Below are positions 1 to 11,298 of a stretch of DNA of 64,000 nucleotides, in pieces (the first letter of the stretch is position 1; each line of letters opens with the position of its first letter). Below the pieces are notes generated by a model. It ran no database searches and had not been told where the DNA came from. It saw only the letters and a list, made by a program, of their open reading frames with translations. The stretch is from contig NDFF03000009.1 of the NCBI GenBank assembly GCA_002150815.3, positions 1 through 64,000 of the forward strand, given 5' to 3'. Made by a program: the position numbers and the translations under genes. The DNA comes from Grammothele lineata (taxonomy: Eukaryota > Basidiomycota > Agaricomycetes > Polyporales > Polyporaceae).

Positions 1-219
1 GTTGGTCTGGAGGAAGGCGAGGGCATCGTCGGTGGTCCTGACATGCGTCTCGGCTCTCTTGAACAGGTCTGCTGCGGTGCGCTTGCGTAGCTGCGTCGAG
101 CTCTGCTTCCTCGTCGTGGGGCCATGCGGCGACGTGGCGGGCGAGGCGCCCGCTGGGCGCGCCGCCGGCGTTGCCCCTCGCGTTCTCTGGTCCGTCGCAC
201 GGTCTATTCTCGTGTCCAT
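1..219 (-). CDS. 5' part of an unidentified protein, cut by the window edge
   Basis: The minus strand is open from an ATG at 219-217 to the window edge, giving 73 codons without a stop. The protein starts MDTRIDRATDQRTRG and is rich in Arg, Thr, Ala and Pro, followed by a polar stretch ending TTDDALAFLQTN. It has no signal peptide or membrane segment. The composition looks like a disordered N-terminal tail before a folded domain outside the window. I do not recognise the family. The plus-strand reading of the same bases has no stop-free advantage and ends inside the next intergenic region, so I prefer the minus strand. Start choice rests only on this being the first ATG of the open frame. Confidence 0.45.
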   Translation of the reverse strand, partial: MDTRIDRATDQRTRGATPAARPAGASPATSPHGPTTRKQSSTQLRKRTAADLFKRAETHVRTTDDALAFLQTN

Positions 220-489
220 TTAATTTTCTGTACTCTGGAATTATAGGTTGGGCCCGTATGGTAGTCGTCTAGTGCCGGAGAAGCCTCAGATGCCCTCACG
301 CTCAAACGCTTCTCCCCCTGAGAGAGCGGAGCGTGGGAAAACCGGAGGTGGTGGTGGTAGCGGATCAAGAGGGGTCCTTGCGCGTCGCAACTCTGCGGCG
401 TGAGATCGGACGAATTGAAAATCCGTGGTTGTCTGAGGCATACAGCCGGCATTTCAGTATGCTACTCCCCCTCCCGCGCCATTAATGAG

Positions 490-2075
490 TCAACGCAGTT
501 TTCTCGACTTAATCCCACCATCCTTGATGAATTTGGGTGTGTACATATCGAATTCTTCACAAACTGGGCCAATTTGCACGGACGCAAATGGTCGCCCTCG
601 AAGTCCTTCGAGGGCGACAAGGGCAGTGCGCAGAGTCGAAGTAGCGGCCTGTATGCGTGCCGCGAGAGCATCTAGATCGAGTCCATTGAGGTACGTCTCT
701 GTGGAGGAGGGTGGCTCGCTCCATGGGATAGTAGTCGTCCAGTCTTCACGGAGGTTGCAGGAGATCGTAAGCGCAAATGTCGTAATAGGTAAGATGCTGA
801 TTATGCGAATAATTGTATTCTGAGGTAGTACAAGAGCGGCGCGTTATCAGCTGGAGGGGAGGTGACATAGTAGCGGGGAAGACCTCAAGGCCTCATGGGT
901 CGACGTACCAATATCTCCTGAGCGTTCATGTCCTTGACGAACACTAGAAGTATAACTTCCAGGCATCGAAGCGGGCAACGTATTGCGTTGGCCATCGCCA
1001 ACACTAATGTTCCTCCCCAAGAGCTTCTAAACGCACCAACCCCATGAAGGCATAGGAATTGCGGATGCATGTCCGTGATTGCGATCCCCAGCCATTCATC
1101 ATCTGAGATCCAGCTGGGAATAACGAGCTCTTTGACACGGCACTGTAGTCCGAGGATGAACAGCTCCGTTGTCCCAGCATAGCATCGCTCCAAAGTAGCC
1201 CATCGCGTATCTGAGGCGGCCTGCGCTGCAATGTTGAGCGTGCGCTGCTCTTCTAATGTCAGCTCCCCGCCGAGCTCGAGCCGCTCCGAGATCGCTTCTC
1301 CTTCCATGTCGATTACAAGCTTGCGCACGTTCGGAAATGCCCGTGCGTACGCTGTTGTGTGTGGGATGTCCGTGTACCGTAATTCGAGCTCTGTCACCCT
1401 GGGGTAGACCACATCGTGCACAGGCACACCATCTCGGACCGTGACAGTGTTACACGACGTCTTGAGTGTCTCAAGGGTATCCTGAGATTGCTGCAGAATA
1501 AGAATAGGATTCAGAATGTCCTGATCTTTTCGGAGCTCCGGAGGCCACGCCGTACGGGGAGTCAGAGTGAAGGAGATTTCGGCATGTTTCAGTCGAGATT
1601 GCAGCGAGCTCAGCATTGTTCGGCTAAGGTCTCTGACGTCTTTCAATTCGAGAGTGGAAAGAGTCGAGATACCGGAAAAGACTTCGACAAGCCCGCGACA
1701 GGAGCTAAGAAAGTTTTCGGAAGAAATATGAAGGGTCGTAATCCGTAGCAGATGTCGGTAAGAGGTTAACATTTGTTCAAGTGGTTGAGCCGCTGACGGA
1801 GAAAGTTCGTTCATCTTGAACGCAAGTCCACGAAGGAAGTGAAAACGGTAGCCATGATTGACTTGCATGAACATGATCCAAGATATGATATGTGATTCGC
1901 GGTGGAGGGAGATGCGGTCGCGGATATCCAGGAGGAATTTCGCGCTTTCGTGATAGAATAGAGAATTTGTTTGCATTATCGCAGAGATAGTGTTGCAGTC
2001 GGATAGCGCCGCTACACGTATGAGGACGTCAAACACCAGGCGAGGTGAGTCCGCGCCCGCATTCCCTCTGGACAT
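490..2075 (-). CDS. F-box/LRR-like hypothetical protein, 498 aa, 2 exons
   Basis: Exons 2075-909 and 819-490. The intron has a GTACGT donor and CAG acceptor and keeps phase 0. The N-terminus (LVFDVLIRVAALSD, then a Met/Gln/Thr-rich turn and HESAKFLL) matches the abbreviated F-box-like start common in agaricomycete lineage-specific families. The remainder is an amphipathic Leu-rich array typical of degenerate leucine-rich repeats. Such proteins are thought to act as substrate receptors of SCF ubiquitin ligases, but a complete F-box consensus is not visible here, so SCF binding is inference. The first exon read alone would stop shortly after the donor; the second exon adds 110 codons and gives about the usual length (around 500 aa) of the family. 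Exon 2 contains a perfect 13-bp palindrome at 591-618. Confidence 0.72.
591..618. repeat. Perfect 13-bp inverted repeat inside a coding exon
   Basis: GTCGCCCTCGAAG at 591-603 is the exact reverse complement of 606-618, with a 2-bp spacer. It lies in exon 2 of the F-box/LRR-like gene, where the minus strand encodes VALEGLRGR. It may be chance, a strong RNA hairpin in the transcript, or a binding palindrome. Confidence 0.85.
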
Positions 2076-3125
2076 GGCGTGAGGTAAAATATCGTGAGGC
2101 TCAGGAGATCTGAGCCCGCGGGACTGGAATAGGGCATGCCGGTTAGACAGTGATCTGCATGGCTGCCTAAGGAAGCAAACCTACAATGTGAAAAGACCGC
2201 TGAGAACCCGTGTGACAATCAGGTTAAGTGGAATCTTCCGTATTGCTATGTGGTGAACGAAGCTGTGACGTGGCTGAACGGCGCGCTGCGCTCGCGAGTC
2301 AACTATAGTCTGGATTACCATTCTAGGACTCTCTTTAGCGCTTGTTCTTAGTTGGCGTACCAAGCTTCGGTTACTTACACTGCTAGACGACGTCGAGGAT
2401 GACAGAGAGCCGGCAACTCAAACCATGGCTTGCTTCCCGGTTCTGCAGCTTCGTAATCGTCTTTCCACGGACCTTCCTTACCAGCATCGGAGCAAGAGCT
2501 GTGACGTAGCAGCGAAACACACCCTGTGGGAACATTTGGCCAAGGAGGCTGTAGACATTCAGCTGACATGACGCGGCCGCCGTGCACGTATCGTATCATT
2601 CCATTTTCCGGCTCCTTGCCCGTGAAACTGAGAGCGTACATCTCGTTTAGGATGCCCCGTTGGTGTGTACCGACCCCTAATATGTGCGTGCCGTCGGTTC
2701 ACTTTGTATGCGCATGTGCTCGTGAGCAAGTTCGCCGCCCGGGGCCCTCAGATCTAGCGAACGAATACGGGTACGCTCGGCCGCCTTCGACTTCGACAGA
2801 ATGGGCGAGTTTTGTGCGCGATTGTCGGCGCGTGGGAGGCGTGACTATCACCACGGGGCACGCTTCTCCACGGGAAGGTTGGGCCCGTTATGAGAAGATA
2901 CGGCCTAGTAAAGACCCTGGCCCGCCGCCGGTGGCTGTCGGTCATCCTCTCGATGCGATGAGGATAGCGGAGGGGATGTTCGGTTCAGCATGATTCGTTC
3001 ATGCTGGTCTCCTGTTCAATGCCCGTGGAGGATATAAGCAGCTGCGACTCAACTGTCGCCGCTACTCCCGCTCACCCGTATACTTCGCTGTGTTTTCAAA
3101 CGCGCTCTTGTTGCACACGAATATC
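2076..3125. other. Intergenic, divergent promoters
   Basis: This stretch separates the start of the minus-strand F-box-like gene from the start of homogentisate dioxygenase. A plus-strand open frame at 2526-2993 has no recognisable motif and no clear codon signal, so I do not call it. The only clear element is a TATA-like box near the right end. Confidence 0.5.
3031..3038 (+). promoter_or_regulatory. TATA-like box of the homogentisate dioxygenase gene
   Basis: GATATAAG lies 88 bp before the ATG at 3126, followed by a CT-rich leader. Position and sequence fit a fungal core promoter; transcription start not shown. Confidence 0.5.
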
Positions 3126-5397
3126 ATGGTAAGATGCATTTCGTTTCGTCCATACTTCACATTGAACTGACTTGTTGAGGTTCAGAGTACCTCTGGTGCT
3201 AGCGCCCAAGGCACGTTCTGTGTTTCTGCGAAGGAGAAGGATCCCTATCGGTATCAGGTTGGGTTCGGTAACCGTTTTGCTTCGGAGGCAATGTATGTGG
3301 TTTGGGCCTATCCACATAGCTCCTGCTGATGAGGAGAAAGCCCCGGGGCCCTGCCACCTGCCCAGAACAACCCTCAGAAAGTGAAATATGACCTGTATGC
3401 CGAGTCGGTGAGTGATGTTGCAACGCGCGTCCGGCTGTAGCTGATCGTATGTGTAGCTTAATGGCACTCCGTTCGTTACACCCCGCCGGGAGAACCAATC
3501 TACGTCTGTGCCTTTTCTCCTCATCAGATATGGGATCCTGAGCTATTCAAACCCAGATGGATCTATCGCATTCGACCTTCTGTCGCCCACCAAGGCTTTA
3601 CAGCCCTTCCGGATAACCCCGACGTACGTATGCATCTATCTATACATTCATCTGAACGGGATTAATCGCCGCCGAGTGTAGCTAGAGTCCTGCTTCTTGC
3701 CCCTCAATCCCAAAGTTCATTTCAGCCCCACCCAACTGGCGTGGTACCCCCTAGATATCCCCTCCGACAATACTAAGGTCGATTTTGTTGCTGGTCTCAA
3801 GACCCTCGCTGGCAACGGCGACCCGACCCTTCGTGAGGGTCTCGCCGTACATATCTTTGCCGCGAACGAGTCAATGGGCAAGAAGGCGTACGTCAACAGC
3901 GATGGTGACTTCCTCATCCTTCCGCAGCAAGGGCGTTTGGACATCCAGACCGAGTTCGGAAAGTGAGCGAATCTGTTTTGTTCAATGCGGGCTGCATACT
4001 AATCAATACCGCAAGGTTGATGGTTCGGCCTGGCGAGCTCATTGTCATCCAGCGAGGTATCAAGTTCAAGGCACGCAAATCCCGACTGTTGCATCCGCTG
4101 CTCTGATCATTTACTTATCTGCTCACAGGTCGGGTTGCCGGACGGCCCGTCCCGTGGCTGTGAGTGTATGCGGTTCAACCCGCGTATACGGGATCTTGAC
4201 CAGGCATAGATATCCTCGAGATCTTCGGCTCCCACTTTGACCTTCCCGACCTTGGCCCTCTCGGCACCCATGGCCTCGCCAACCCGCGTGACTTCGAGAG
4301 TCCCGTCGCGGCTTTCGACATCGATCAATCGCCATGGGAGAGTATGTTTCCCCTCACGATTTATCTATACATAAGCTCTGTTGATCCATGAACATCTAGT
4401 CATCTACAAGGTCGGCGGAAAGCTGTTCGTCTGCAAGCAGGAACACACGCCCTTCGACGTCGTCGCCTGGCATGGAAAGTGCGTTCACTCATGTCTCATC
4501 TCGCTCACAGCTATCGCGATTGATTCTGACTTGCTCATCCTCTGAGCGCAGCTACGTTCCTTACAAATATGCGATGGAGAAGTTCGTTCACGTCGGCAGC
4601 ATCCAGCGCGACCACATCGACCCCTCCATTTTCTGTGTCCTCACCGCGCGCTCGAAGACTCCCGGCGCGCCCCTCGCCGACTTCCTCATCTTCAGCGGCC
4701 GTTGGGACGTCGCTTCCGGCACCTTCCGCCCACCGGTGAGTACCGTTCTCTTGATAAGCATGATGGATGGAGGTCGCGAGTTTTGGCTGACTCGTAGGAT
4801 GGAACAGTACTACCACCGGAACTGCGCGAGCGAGATGATGGGCCTCATCTACGGCGACTACGGAGGCCGCAGCGACGAGTTTGCCCCGGGCGGGTTTAGC
4901 TTCGAGAACGGATTCTGCCCCCACGGCGGTGCGTCCCTGTTCTGACAATCTCGACGCGTTCCATCTTCATCAATAGTCGACACCTTTCCAGTGTCTTACG
5001 ATGAATTTAAGAAAGCGACCGAAGCCGAACTTGCTCCAATGCGAGTGCACGAGGGAACCCTAGGTGATTACATTCCCTCAGATACGTTGGGAGACGGTCT
5101 CGAGTGGAAGACTTACCGGTTCTCCCCCGTTAGCGTTCATGTTCGAGTCGAGCATGCAGGTCACCATCACAGACTTTGGGATGAAGAGAACTGGAAAGCT
5201 GCATGGTGCGTTGATCTATGGATTGAGATTGTGTACTAAAACGTGCTGCGCGCTGACTGAAACCCCTTTCTTGCATCGAAACAGAGCACGAGCCGAAGAT
5301 GTGGGATAGCCTCAAAGGGCAGTTCATGAACCACATCGACCAGGTCAACGCGGACCTCAAGGCCGCTGGGCTTCCCCCGCTCGGCGCCTCGAACTAG
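3126..5397 (+). CDS. hmgA: Homogentisate 1,2-dioxygenase, 481 aa, 15 exons
   Basis: Opens the aromatic ring of homogentisate to maleylacetoacetate in cytosolic phenylalanine/tyrosine catabolism. Exons: 3126-3128, 3186-3292, 3341-3407, 3457-3503, 3557-3623, 3682-3962, 4016-4070, 4129-4159, 4210-4341, 4400-4478, 4552-4735, 4808-4928, 4977-5063, 5134-5205, 5285-5397; the sum closes in frame. The family opening [17 protein letters not shown] is intact. The three iron ligands known from the human enzyme are present with correct spacing: His354 and Glu360 in [11 protein letters not shown], and His390 in FCPHG. The first exon is only the ATG. The intron 4071-4128 starts with GC instead of GT; keeping [14 protein letters not shown] intact requires it. 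Unlike the ascomycete cluster, no fumarylacetoacetase or maleylacetoacetate isomerase gene is adjacent. Family assignment is very secure; single splice sites less so. Confidence 0.95.
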
Positions 5398-6006
5398 CTC
5401 TTCGGTGGTTGATGAGAGATTGATGAGCATATCACCGTTCGTTACCAGTGTACTTGTAGCCTATCCAGGGGTCGTCCGGGGTGTTTTGGAGAGTAACTCA
5501 GTATTATCACACTAAATGTTACGCTTCGAAAACATGGAGTGCCATTTTTCCAACCGAACTGGTCGTGATAGCTATGTACATCACAAAGACGAGATACAGG
5601 AGATCGAGCGCCGGGAGAATATGTTTTCCGTAGAATGTGAGACACAATATATAACGAAGCAGAGACCAAAGACGGGGGAGCAGATAACACAGTACACATG
5701 AGAGGAAGATTTGAGTGGGGAGGGAGAGGGACGTAGGAGCGAGGAGACGTGAAGAGCGAGGACAGATAGCGAGGACAGATAACGAACGGATATCAATCAA
5801 AACTATCAAACTCTACGAAACCCCCTTCACTGTTCAGCGGGGTACAAGGACATAGACGGTCATGTACAGTCATGACTTGACATTCAAGCGTGTTATTTCG
5901 TTGCCAGACATTGATAGATGTCTACGGTCTTGCGTTGCATTACGTTGACGTTAGGTGCGGCGGCGCGGTTCAGATACGTTCATCCGTTTGGAATCTATTC
6001 ACGTCT
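5398..6006. other. Convergent intergenic region
   Basis: Lies between the stops of homogentisate dioxygenase (+) and the forkhead gene (-), so it should hold both 3' UTRs. Short open frames here lack family features. No structured RNA seen. Confidence 0.6.
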
Positions 6007-8154
6007 TTACCGGCGAGAGGGGTCGGAACCAGGGCCGCCGTGCTTGCGAGTGCGAGACGACCCCTCGATGAATTCCGGGGAGAAACCGACCCCGCTAGGG
6101 GCCTGCGGCGCAGAGCCTCTGGTCGAGTACCTCGGGTCCGTAATCTGGTTGATGCCGGGCAGCGGAGGTTGCTGAGGCAGCTGCTGTTGAGGGAACGACG
6201 GCTGACGCATACCGTAAGGCATGTTCGATGACGCGGGCAAGGTAAAGCTGCGCGAAGGACTTGGCCGGTATGCGCCGCTTGGTATGGCAAAGCTACCAAC
6301 AGGGCTCGTCAGTGGAGGACCAAGAGGCGGGTACGCTGGCCGCGAGTCGAAGTGACTGGGGCCGGGCAGCGGCTGCCATTGGGTAGCCGCGTGCGGCTGC
6401 GAGAAAATGCCTGTGCCGAACGACTGAGGGGTGTAACCCATCGTTTGCTGGGGGATTTCCGGGAAGGTGCCCAAGGCCGGGGCGGAGTCGTGGCGCCCGT
6501 GGCGCCCGAGACCTCCGCCCTGTACAGCCGGGGTGTACGGAGAATTGCCGCGACGAGCGATAGAGCGCGTCAGCGGACGGGAACGCCCAACCTGGTGACC
6601 ATAGTCATACACAGAGGCATCACTAGGGATGCTCTGGGTAGAATGGGCAGGTGAAGGAAAGGCGTCGTCCTCGGAGCCCGCTTCTTCTTTGGCGCCCCTC
6701 TCAGTTATGCCCTCGACGTCCATTGCGTCATCCTGACCCTTCTTGGAACGCTTGTCACGACGTTTGCGCGGACGCTTGGTGCCGATGCCGCTAGAATAGT
6801 CGACAACCCAGTAGCTACCCTTACCCGGTTCGGTGATGGGCTTAGCGATGCGGCGGAAGCATTTATAGAGCGATAGGTTGTGGCGAATAGAGTTCTATGA
6901 TAACAAGCTTCAGAGGACGCAAGTATTTGAGCTGCCAGATACCGCTCACCTGCCATGACTTGTCAGTCCGATTGAGACGGAACCACTCGAATCTGTCCTC
7001 GAGTGCCTGGTAAATCCCCTGTAGTGTGAGCTGCTTGCGCGGGCTACCGAGAATAGCCAGCTGGGACAGAGCTGGGATGGTCTGACCAGGGCGCCGGCCT
7101 GGAGGCGGGTCCGCCAGCGCATTGAGGCTCAGCTCCTGGTCAGGACCAAGGCCCAGGAAGCGCCGGATGTCTGCGTCTGAGGTGGGGATGTATGCGTCGT
7201 CACCAGACGCAAATCCGCCGGAAGGGTCTTCAAGTGCGTAATCGTCCTCTGTATATGTGCCCACGGGTCCTAGTTGGATGCGCGTCTGGCCTGGGACGAC
7301 GGGCTCACGATGGAGATCAGGCGAAGAGTAGAACATCTTGTGCTGGTCATGGTATGGCAGACCCATTTGGGGGTAAGGGGTACCACCGAGGGGGTATGTG
7401 TGCGTCCGTGGGATGTGGTAGGAGGACTCGTGAAGACGATAATCCATACCGAAACCCATCGGCCCCATGTCGGGTCTGCCATACGGCTCTTCGAAGAGCA
7501 CGTTCCTGTCGTTTCCAAACATGTTGCTTACGCGTTGATGACCATGCTCGTATCCAGGATGACCTCCATAGGGTGGAACGCCACCGAAATGCTCACTGGA
7601 CACGCTCCCCTGGCTGCCGCCACCGCTCGAATGAGAGCCAGTAGGGCTCAAGTCTCCACTGTGCCCCGCCTGAAATCAATCAGATAAGTAAGTGCTCACA
7701 TTAGACAAGGACGCGAAGGGGGACATACGGGGTGAGGTGCCGTCGAGGACGTCGCCAGCATGAAGCCGGGGCCAAAATGTTCGACAGCGGGATCGACGCG
7801 TGCATGTGTGCTGGATTGAGCGAAACTTTGATCTACAGATGCTCGGGGAACATCCGGCGAGTTAAGTGGGTCCAATGCCACGTTAGCAGTGGCCGTGGAG
7901 GTGGGGGGACGACTGTGGGCGTAAGGGGGGAAGTTTTGAGTCCCGAATGGTCCGCCTAGCACGTCGGAGCCTAGCGGGTCCCGCTGACCAGGACCGATGA
8001 ACTGCGATGCGCCTCTATCGCTGAAAGATGCTGTATCAGAGCCGGATTCATATTTGGGTAATTTCTCGTCGGTGGGGGTCGCGGAGGACGGCTGGGCTGG
8101 AGGGGTGGTCGGGGAGGAGGAAGGGAAGCGCCCTAGATGCTTGGCGGAGTCCAT
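6007..8154 (-). CDS. Forkhead-type transcription factor, 677 aa, 3 exons
   Basis: Exons 8154-7729, 7669-6950 and 6894-6007, all phase 0. The winged-helix DNA-binding domain spans roughly residues 332-425 and crosses the second intron: [18 protein letters not shown] before it and [16 protein letters not shown] after it, then [16 protein letters not shown] and a basic [12 protein letters not shown] tail that is probably a nuclear signal. NSIRHNLS is the recognition-helix signature of FOX proteins. The usual opening KPxYSY is not recognisable; [13 protein letters not shown] stands in its place. Flanks are long, Pro/Ser/Gln-rich and probably disordered. Fungal relatives (Fkh1/2, Hcm1, Fhl1 classes) regulate cell cycle, ribosomal genes or fruiting; I cannot assign the class because no FHA domain is visible. 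The start could lie up to 70 codons upstream, since the frame stays open to 8364. Confidence 0.88.
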
Positions 8155-9426
8155 ACTCGGCAATGTGGGAGACGCCCGTGGGAGTAGTTGTTGGTCGGCG
8201 TGAAAGCGCCCTCGTCCATGCTTTGCTTCTTGAACGAGCTTCCCATTTCTAGAAAAACTCAGAGGGACGGATTGTGCGACTCTCCGCCATGTGGGCGTAT
8301 GCAGGTGCAGGCAGACGTCTGCAGAACCAGGCGGGCGCACGCGAACGACGGGTGAGTCTAGCAATCAGTTATCAGTCAACGCGCCTCTTCGCCCGCTCGC
8401 CGCCCAGCGTCTTCTCAGAAAAATGATAGACTCAACAAACTAGTGCGGTGGTCCTCTTCTGGCCTCTTCGCCATTCCAGCGAGCATCAAAAGGGATATAT
8501 GGATCACCTCATCATGTTGCGCTGCGCACAGCAAATTCATGAGCGTATACAGCCGAGCCATATAACAATCTTCATGCGCCGTCGCGGTAACGTCACCCTT
8601 GACCCCTGTCCTCGCTACACTGATTTGACCGGTGGGTAGCGCGTTTTCAGAGTCTGAGCGTAGCGGACAGTCGGACCTGTACAGAGCTCATCAGCTTACC
8701 CCTTGTTCGGGCGCGGGCAGGCGGGCTTTCGCGAGCAGCCAATCGTTGCACCACTGGCATCGATTGGCATCGCTTTCGTAGACCGCCGTGCCAGATCGCA
8801 TGGAGCCCTTCAAATTCGTTTACTCTCCGCAGGTGGGGAAGGTTTATGGTTTCATACAGGGCCGTACGCCAGGCAGTTGAGAAGCATACTCTCTTTCCGC
8901 ATAGATGGCGACTTCTCCGGATCTGTGAAGACCACCCACGGTGTTGCAAGCGCGTCACCGAGCATAAAGACGCATTCCTAGCTGTCGCCGCACCCTGAGG
9001 TACCAGTGCACACCATCATGGAGTAGGCAGATGCTCAACATGACATTTACCCCTGTGAAGCGAGCTGCGAGACAGGAGGAACGTCGCTGCCGCTATATAC
9101 TCAACAGCGTCATTGAAATCACATTGCACAACGCTGTGAACCGGCGGCGAGTATTCAGCCTGGGACGCGCACAGGACGGGCTAGCGACCGTACCAGGAGC
9201 CCAGGTAAGATGGTGCACAGCTACGTTGCCCGATTCTACAAGTACAACATCTGCTCAATGTGGGTCCAAGAAGACGTACCCACACATGGCTACCAACAAT
9301 CAGAACCGGCTTTAAAGCCGCGCGCAAGCTTCTCGTGCACGACCCCTCTTCACCAACGAATATCGTACAACGGCCCCCTGCAATCTTTTCCCAGCTCTTC
9401 CTGTTTCAGAACTCTTGGAGCCGTAT
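8155..9426. other. Intergenic, no supported gene
   Basis: Upstream of the forkhead gene and downstream of the F-box gene. The region to 8364 remains open in the forkhead frame and may be 5' UTR or extra N-terminus. Nothing else is recognisable. Confidence 0.5.
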
Positions 9427-10836
9427 TCACCACTTTATACGCATCGATCCCGGCATCTGGTCAATCACCCCCCTCGTTTCCTGCACCATCCTCGCTATTT
9501 TCTGCGCCTGCGCCTCCCACTGCTCGCCCCCTTTCAGCCGGCGCCCCTGCTCGTCGACGCCCTCCGGTGGCGGCTCCCATCCTTTCGCCTTGCGCCGTTC
9601 GCGCCACACATCCGCCATCGACGCCGCCAACGCCCACACCCAGCGGCGGGCGCGCATCGCGGGTCTGCCGTGCACCTGGCAGAGGTACAGGTGCCAGTCG
9701 GCGTGCGCGGGCGAGTGCGTCCGGTGTGCCATCGCGAGCCGCGACAGGTCCAGCTCGAGCTGCGCGTCGGGATGGTCGGGGATGATGCCTTGCGCTTTCG
9801 CTTTCGTTGTTGCGTAGAGCCGTTGGGACTTGACGAACGAAGCGTACTCGGCGTCAACGGCGAGCGGCCAGCCGAGTGCGAGGACGCGTCCCCGCGCGAT
9901 TGGCTGGAAGGTCGTGAGGGCATGTCGGCGGAGGGTGCGGCATGTCCCGAGGAGCTGGACGAAAGACGCGTTGGTGAGGGCGGGATGGGAAAGGATGATG
10001 TGGAGGACGTCGATAGGCAGGGTTGTGAGGATGTCGGTGGTCCCAGAGGCAGGCAAGTCGCCAAGCGCGAGGCGTTTGGGGGAAACCGATGGGTGAAAGC
10101 GGGGAAAGCTGTCAACAAGGACTGTGAGCAAGACTGGTGCAATAGTACTATACGCGTGATAGAGGCACGTACGTGTCGGGGCGGACCGCGGTCCACTCAA
10201 GCCCTCTGCGCTGCCATTCAATCCAGTCAAAATTGTGTCGGCCCTCCCCACGCCCTGCAGACCACAGAGACTGGATGTCGACACGGTCCTGCTCGCTGTC
10301 CCCGAGAACAGTTTCATAATCAAAGTTGGCTAGGCGTCCCGCGTTGGCACCCGACATCGTTTGCCCAATCAATTTGTCGACGAGAGAGAGTTCAATGTCA
10401 GTCTCGAGTGTGTCAGCGGTGAGCCCGGTATGGTGCCGAAACAACGTGGAACAATGGAGGTGCATTGCTACAAACTGGAGGCGAGAAGCAGCGATCAGTG
10501 GTCAGCGCTTCAGCCTCAGAGGATACGAAGAAATCGAGCGAACGGTTTTCTCCTCATGCTCCCATTGTAAGGCGATCACAGCGGGGGAATTGTTGAGGAA
10601 AAACATGTTGCCATCTGGGACGGAGGGCTCATAAGACTACGAGCGGAAAGATAGAGCATTTGGGACGCACCCATAAAAACCAAGCGTGGTCCAAATGCGA
10701 CGACGCTGTCGCCCATGCCGTACGCATACTTCATGTACTCGCGCTGAACAGCGGAGAGGGCGCCGTCGGGAGGCCAACGGGGCTCTTGGGAGCGACTGCT
10801 CGGGATGAACGGGAGGCGACAGAGTGAGCAGGACAT
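9427..10836 (-). CDS. F-box protein with N-terminal CxxC motif, 410 aa, 4 exons
   Basis: Exons 10836-10681, 10636-10544, 10474-10173 and 10108-9427, in frame throughout. The protein opens MSCSLCRLPFIPS, a CxxC element typical of one large agaricomycete F-box family; a conserved VPDGNMFFL segment follows. The F-box itself starts at TTLPIDVLHIILSHPAL in the last exon, then VQLLGTCRTLRRHAL, the classic Leu-Pro start and Cys/Arg-rich second helix. The C-terminus is Trp/Arg-rich and ends MRIKW. Expected role: adaptor of an SCF ubiquitin ligase; substrate unknown. Two introns use weak donors (GTTTTT, GTTCGC) and the first would be only 44 nt, so exon borders in the first third are less certain. A TATATA sequence at 10893-10898 lies 57 bp upstream of the ATG. 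Confidence 0.78.
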
Positions 10837-10892
10837 CTCAGCAGCGTATGTGGGGGAAGATCGGAGAGAGGGCGGGTACGGCGCAGGGGAGC

Positions 10893-10899
10893 ATATATA
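10893..10899 (-). promoter_or_regulatory. TATA-like box upstream of the CxxC F-box gene
   Basis: The sequence CATATATACG sits about 57 bp before the minus-strand ATG at 10836. It is 92 bp from the end of the transposon, so the core promoter appears untouched by the insertion. Confidence 0.4.
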
Positions 10900-10981
10900 C
10901 GCGTATGCACAAAAGCGACATGCAAAGAGCTACCATCGATGTGATGCCAATTGAGCTACTTAACGGGGTACCTCTAGTTTC

Positions 10982-10990
10982 GATTAGCAC
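10982..10990 (+). repeat. Left target-site duplication
   Basis: GATTAGCAC directly precedes the transposon's left end. Confidence 0.88.
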
Positions 10991-11298
10991 CAGGCTCCTA
11001 GAACCAGGCGTCGATAGCGTTCTCGTTCCCAAAATACGATAGCGGGGGTAGAGTTTTTGTACTATACCGAAAAGGCAATGTCAGAAACCTGTGATGAGGT
11101 AATATGTCATGGACGGAGAGTTACCGGATATATCACGAACAAGGGAAGAGAACGCTATACGACGGCTGGCACATTTCGTATGCCCGAGATCACCGAACAT
11201 GAGCTCCGACTCGCGAGCCTCGAAGCGACCACTCGTGTCCTGGCGCCCTTTGTCACACACTCTGAAGGCGTGTTACGCTGATCATCCAGCGCGAGACC
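10991..11298 (+). repeat. Left terminal inverted repeat, 308 bp
   Basis: Reverse complement of 12414-12721 with one mismatch. A 74-codon open frame at 11057-11281 is present here and, identically, in the other arm; it is a by-product of the repeat. Confidence 0.93.

Noticed and set aside
2526..2993. 155-codon plus-strand frame upstream of homogentisate dioxygenase
   Set aside because: No motif, no homologous feel, and irregular codon use; more likely chance in a GC-rich promoter region.
9415..10422. 335-codon plus-strand frame
   Set aside because: Antisense of the CxxC F-box gene, whose minus-strand exons have recognisable F-box motifs and splice sites.
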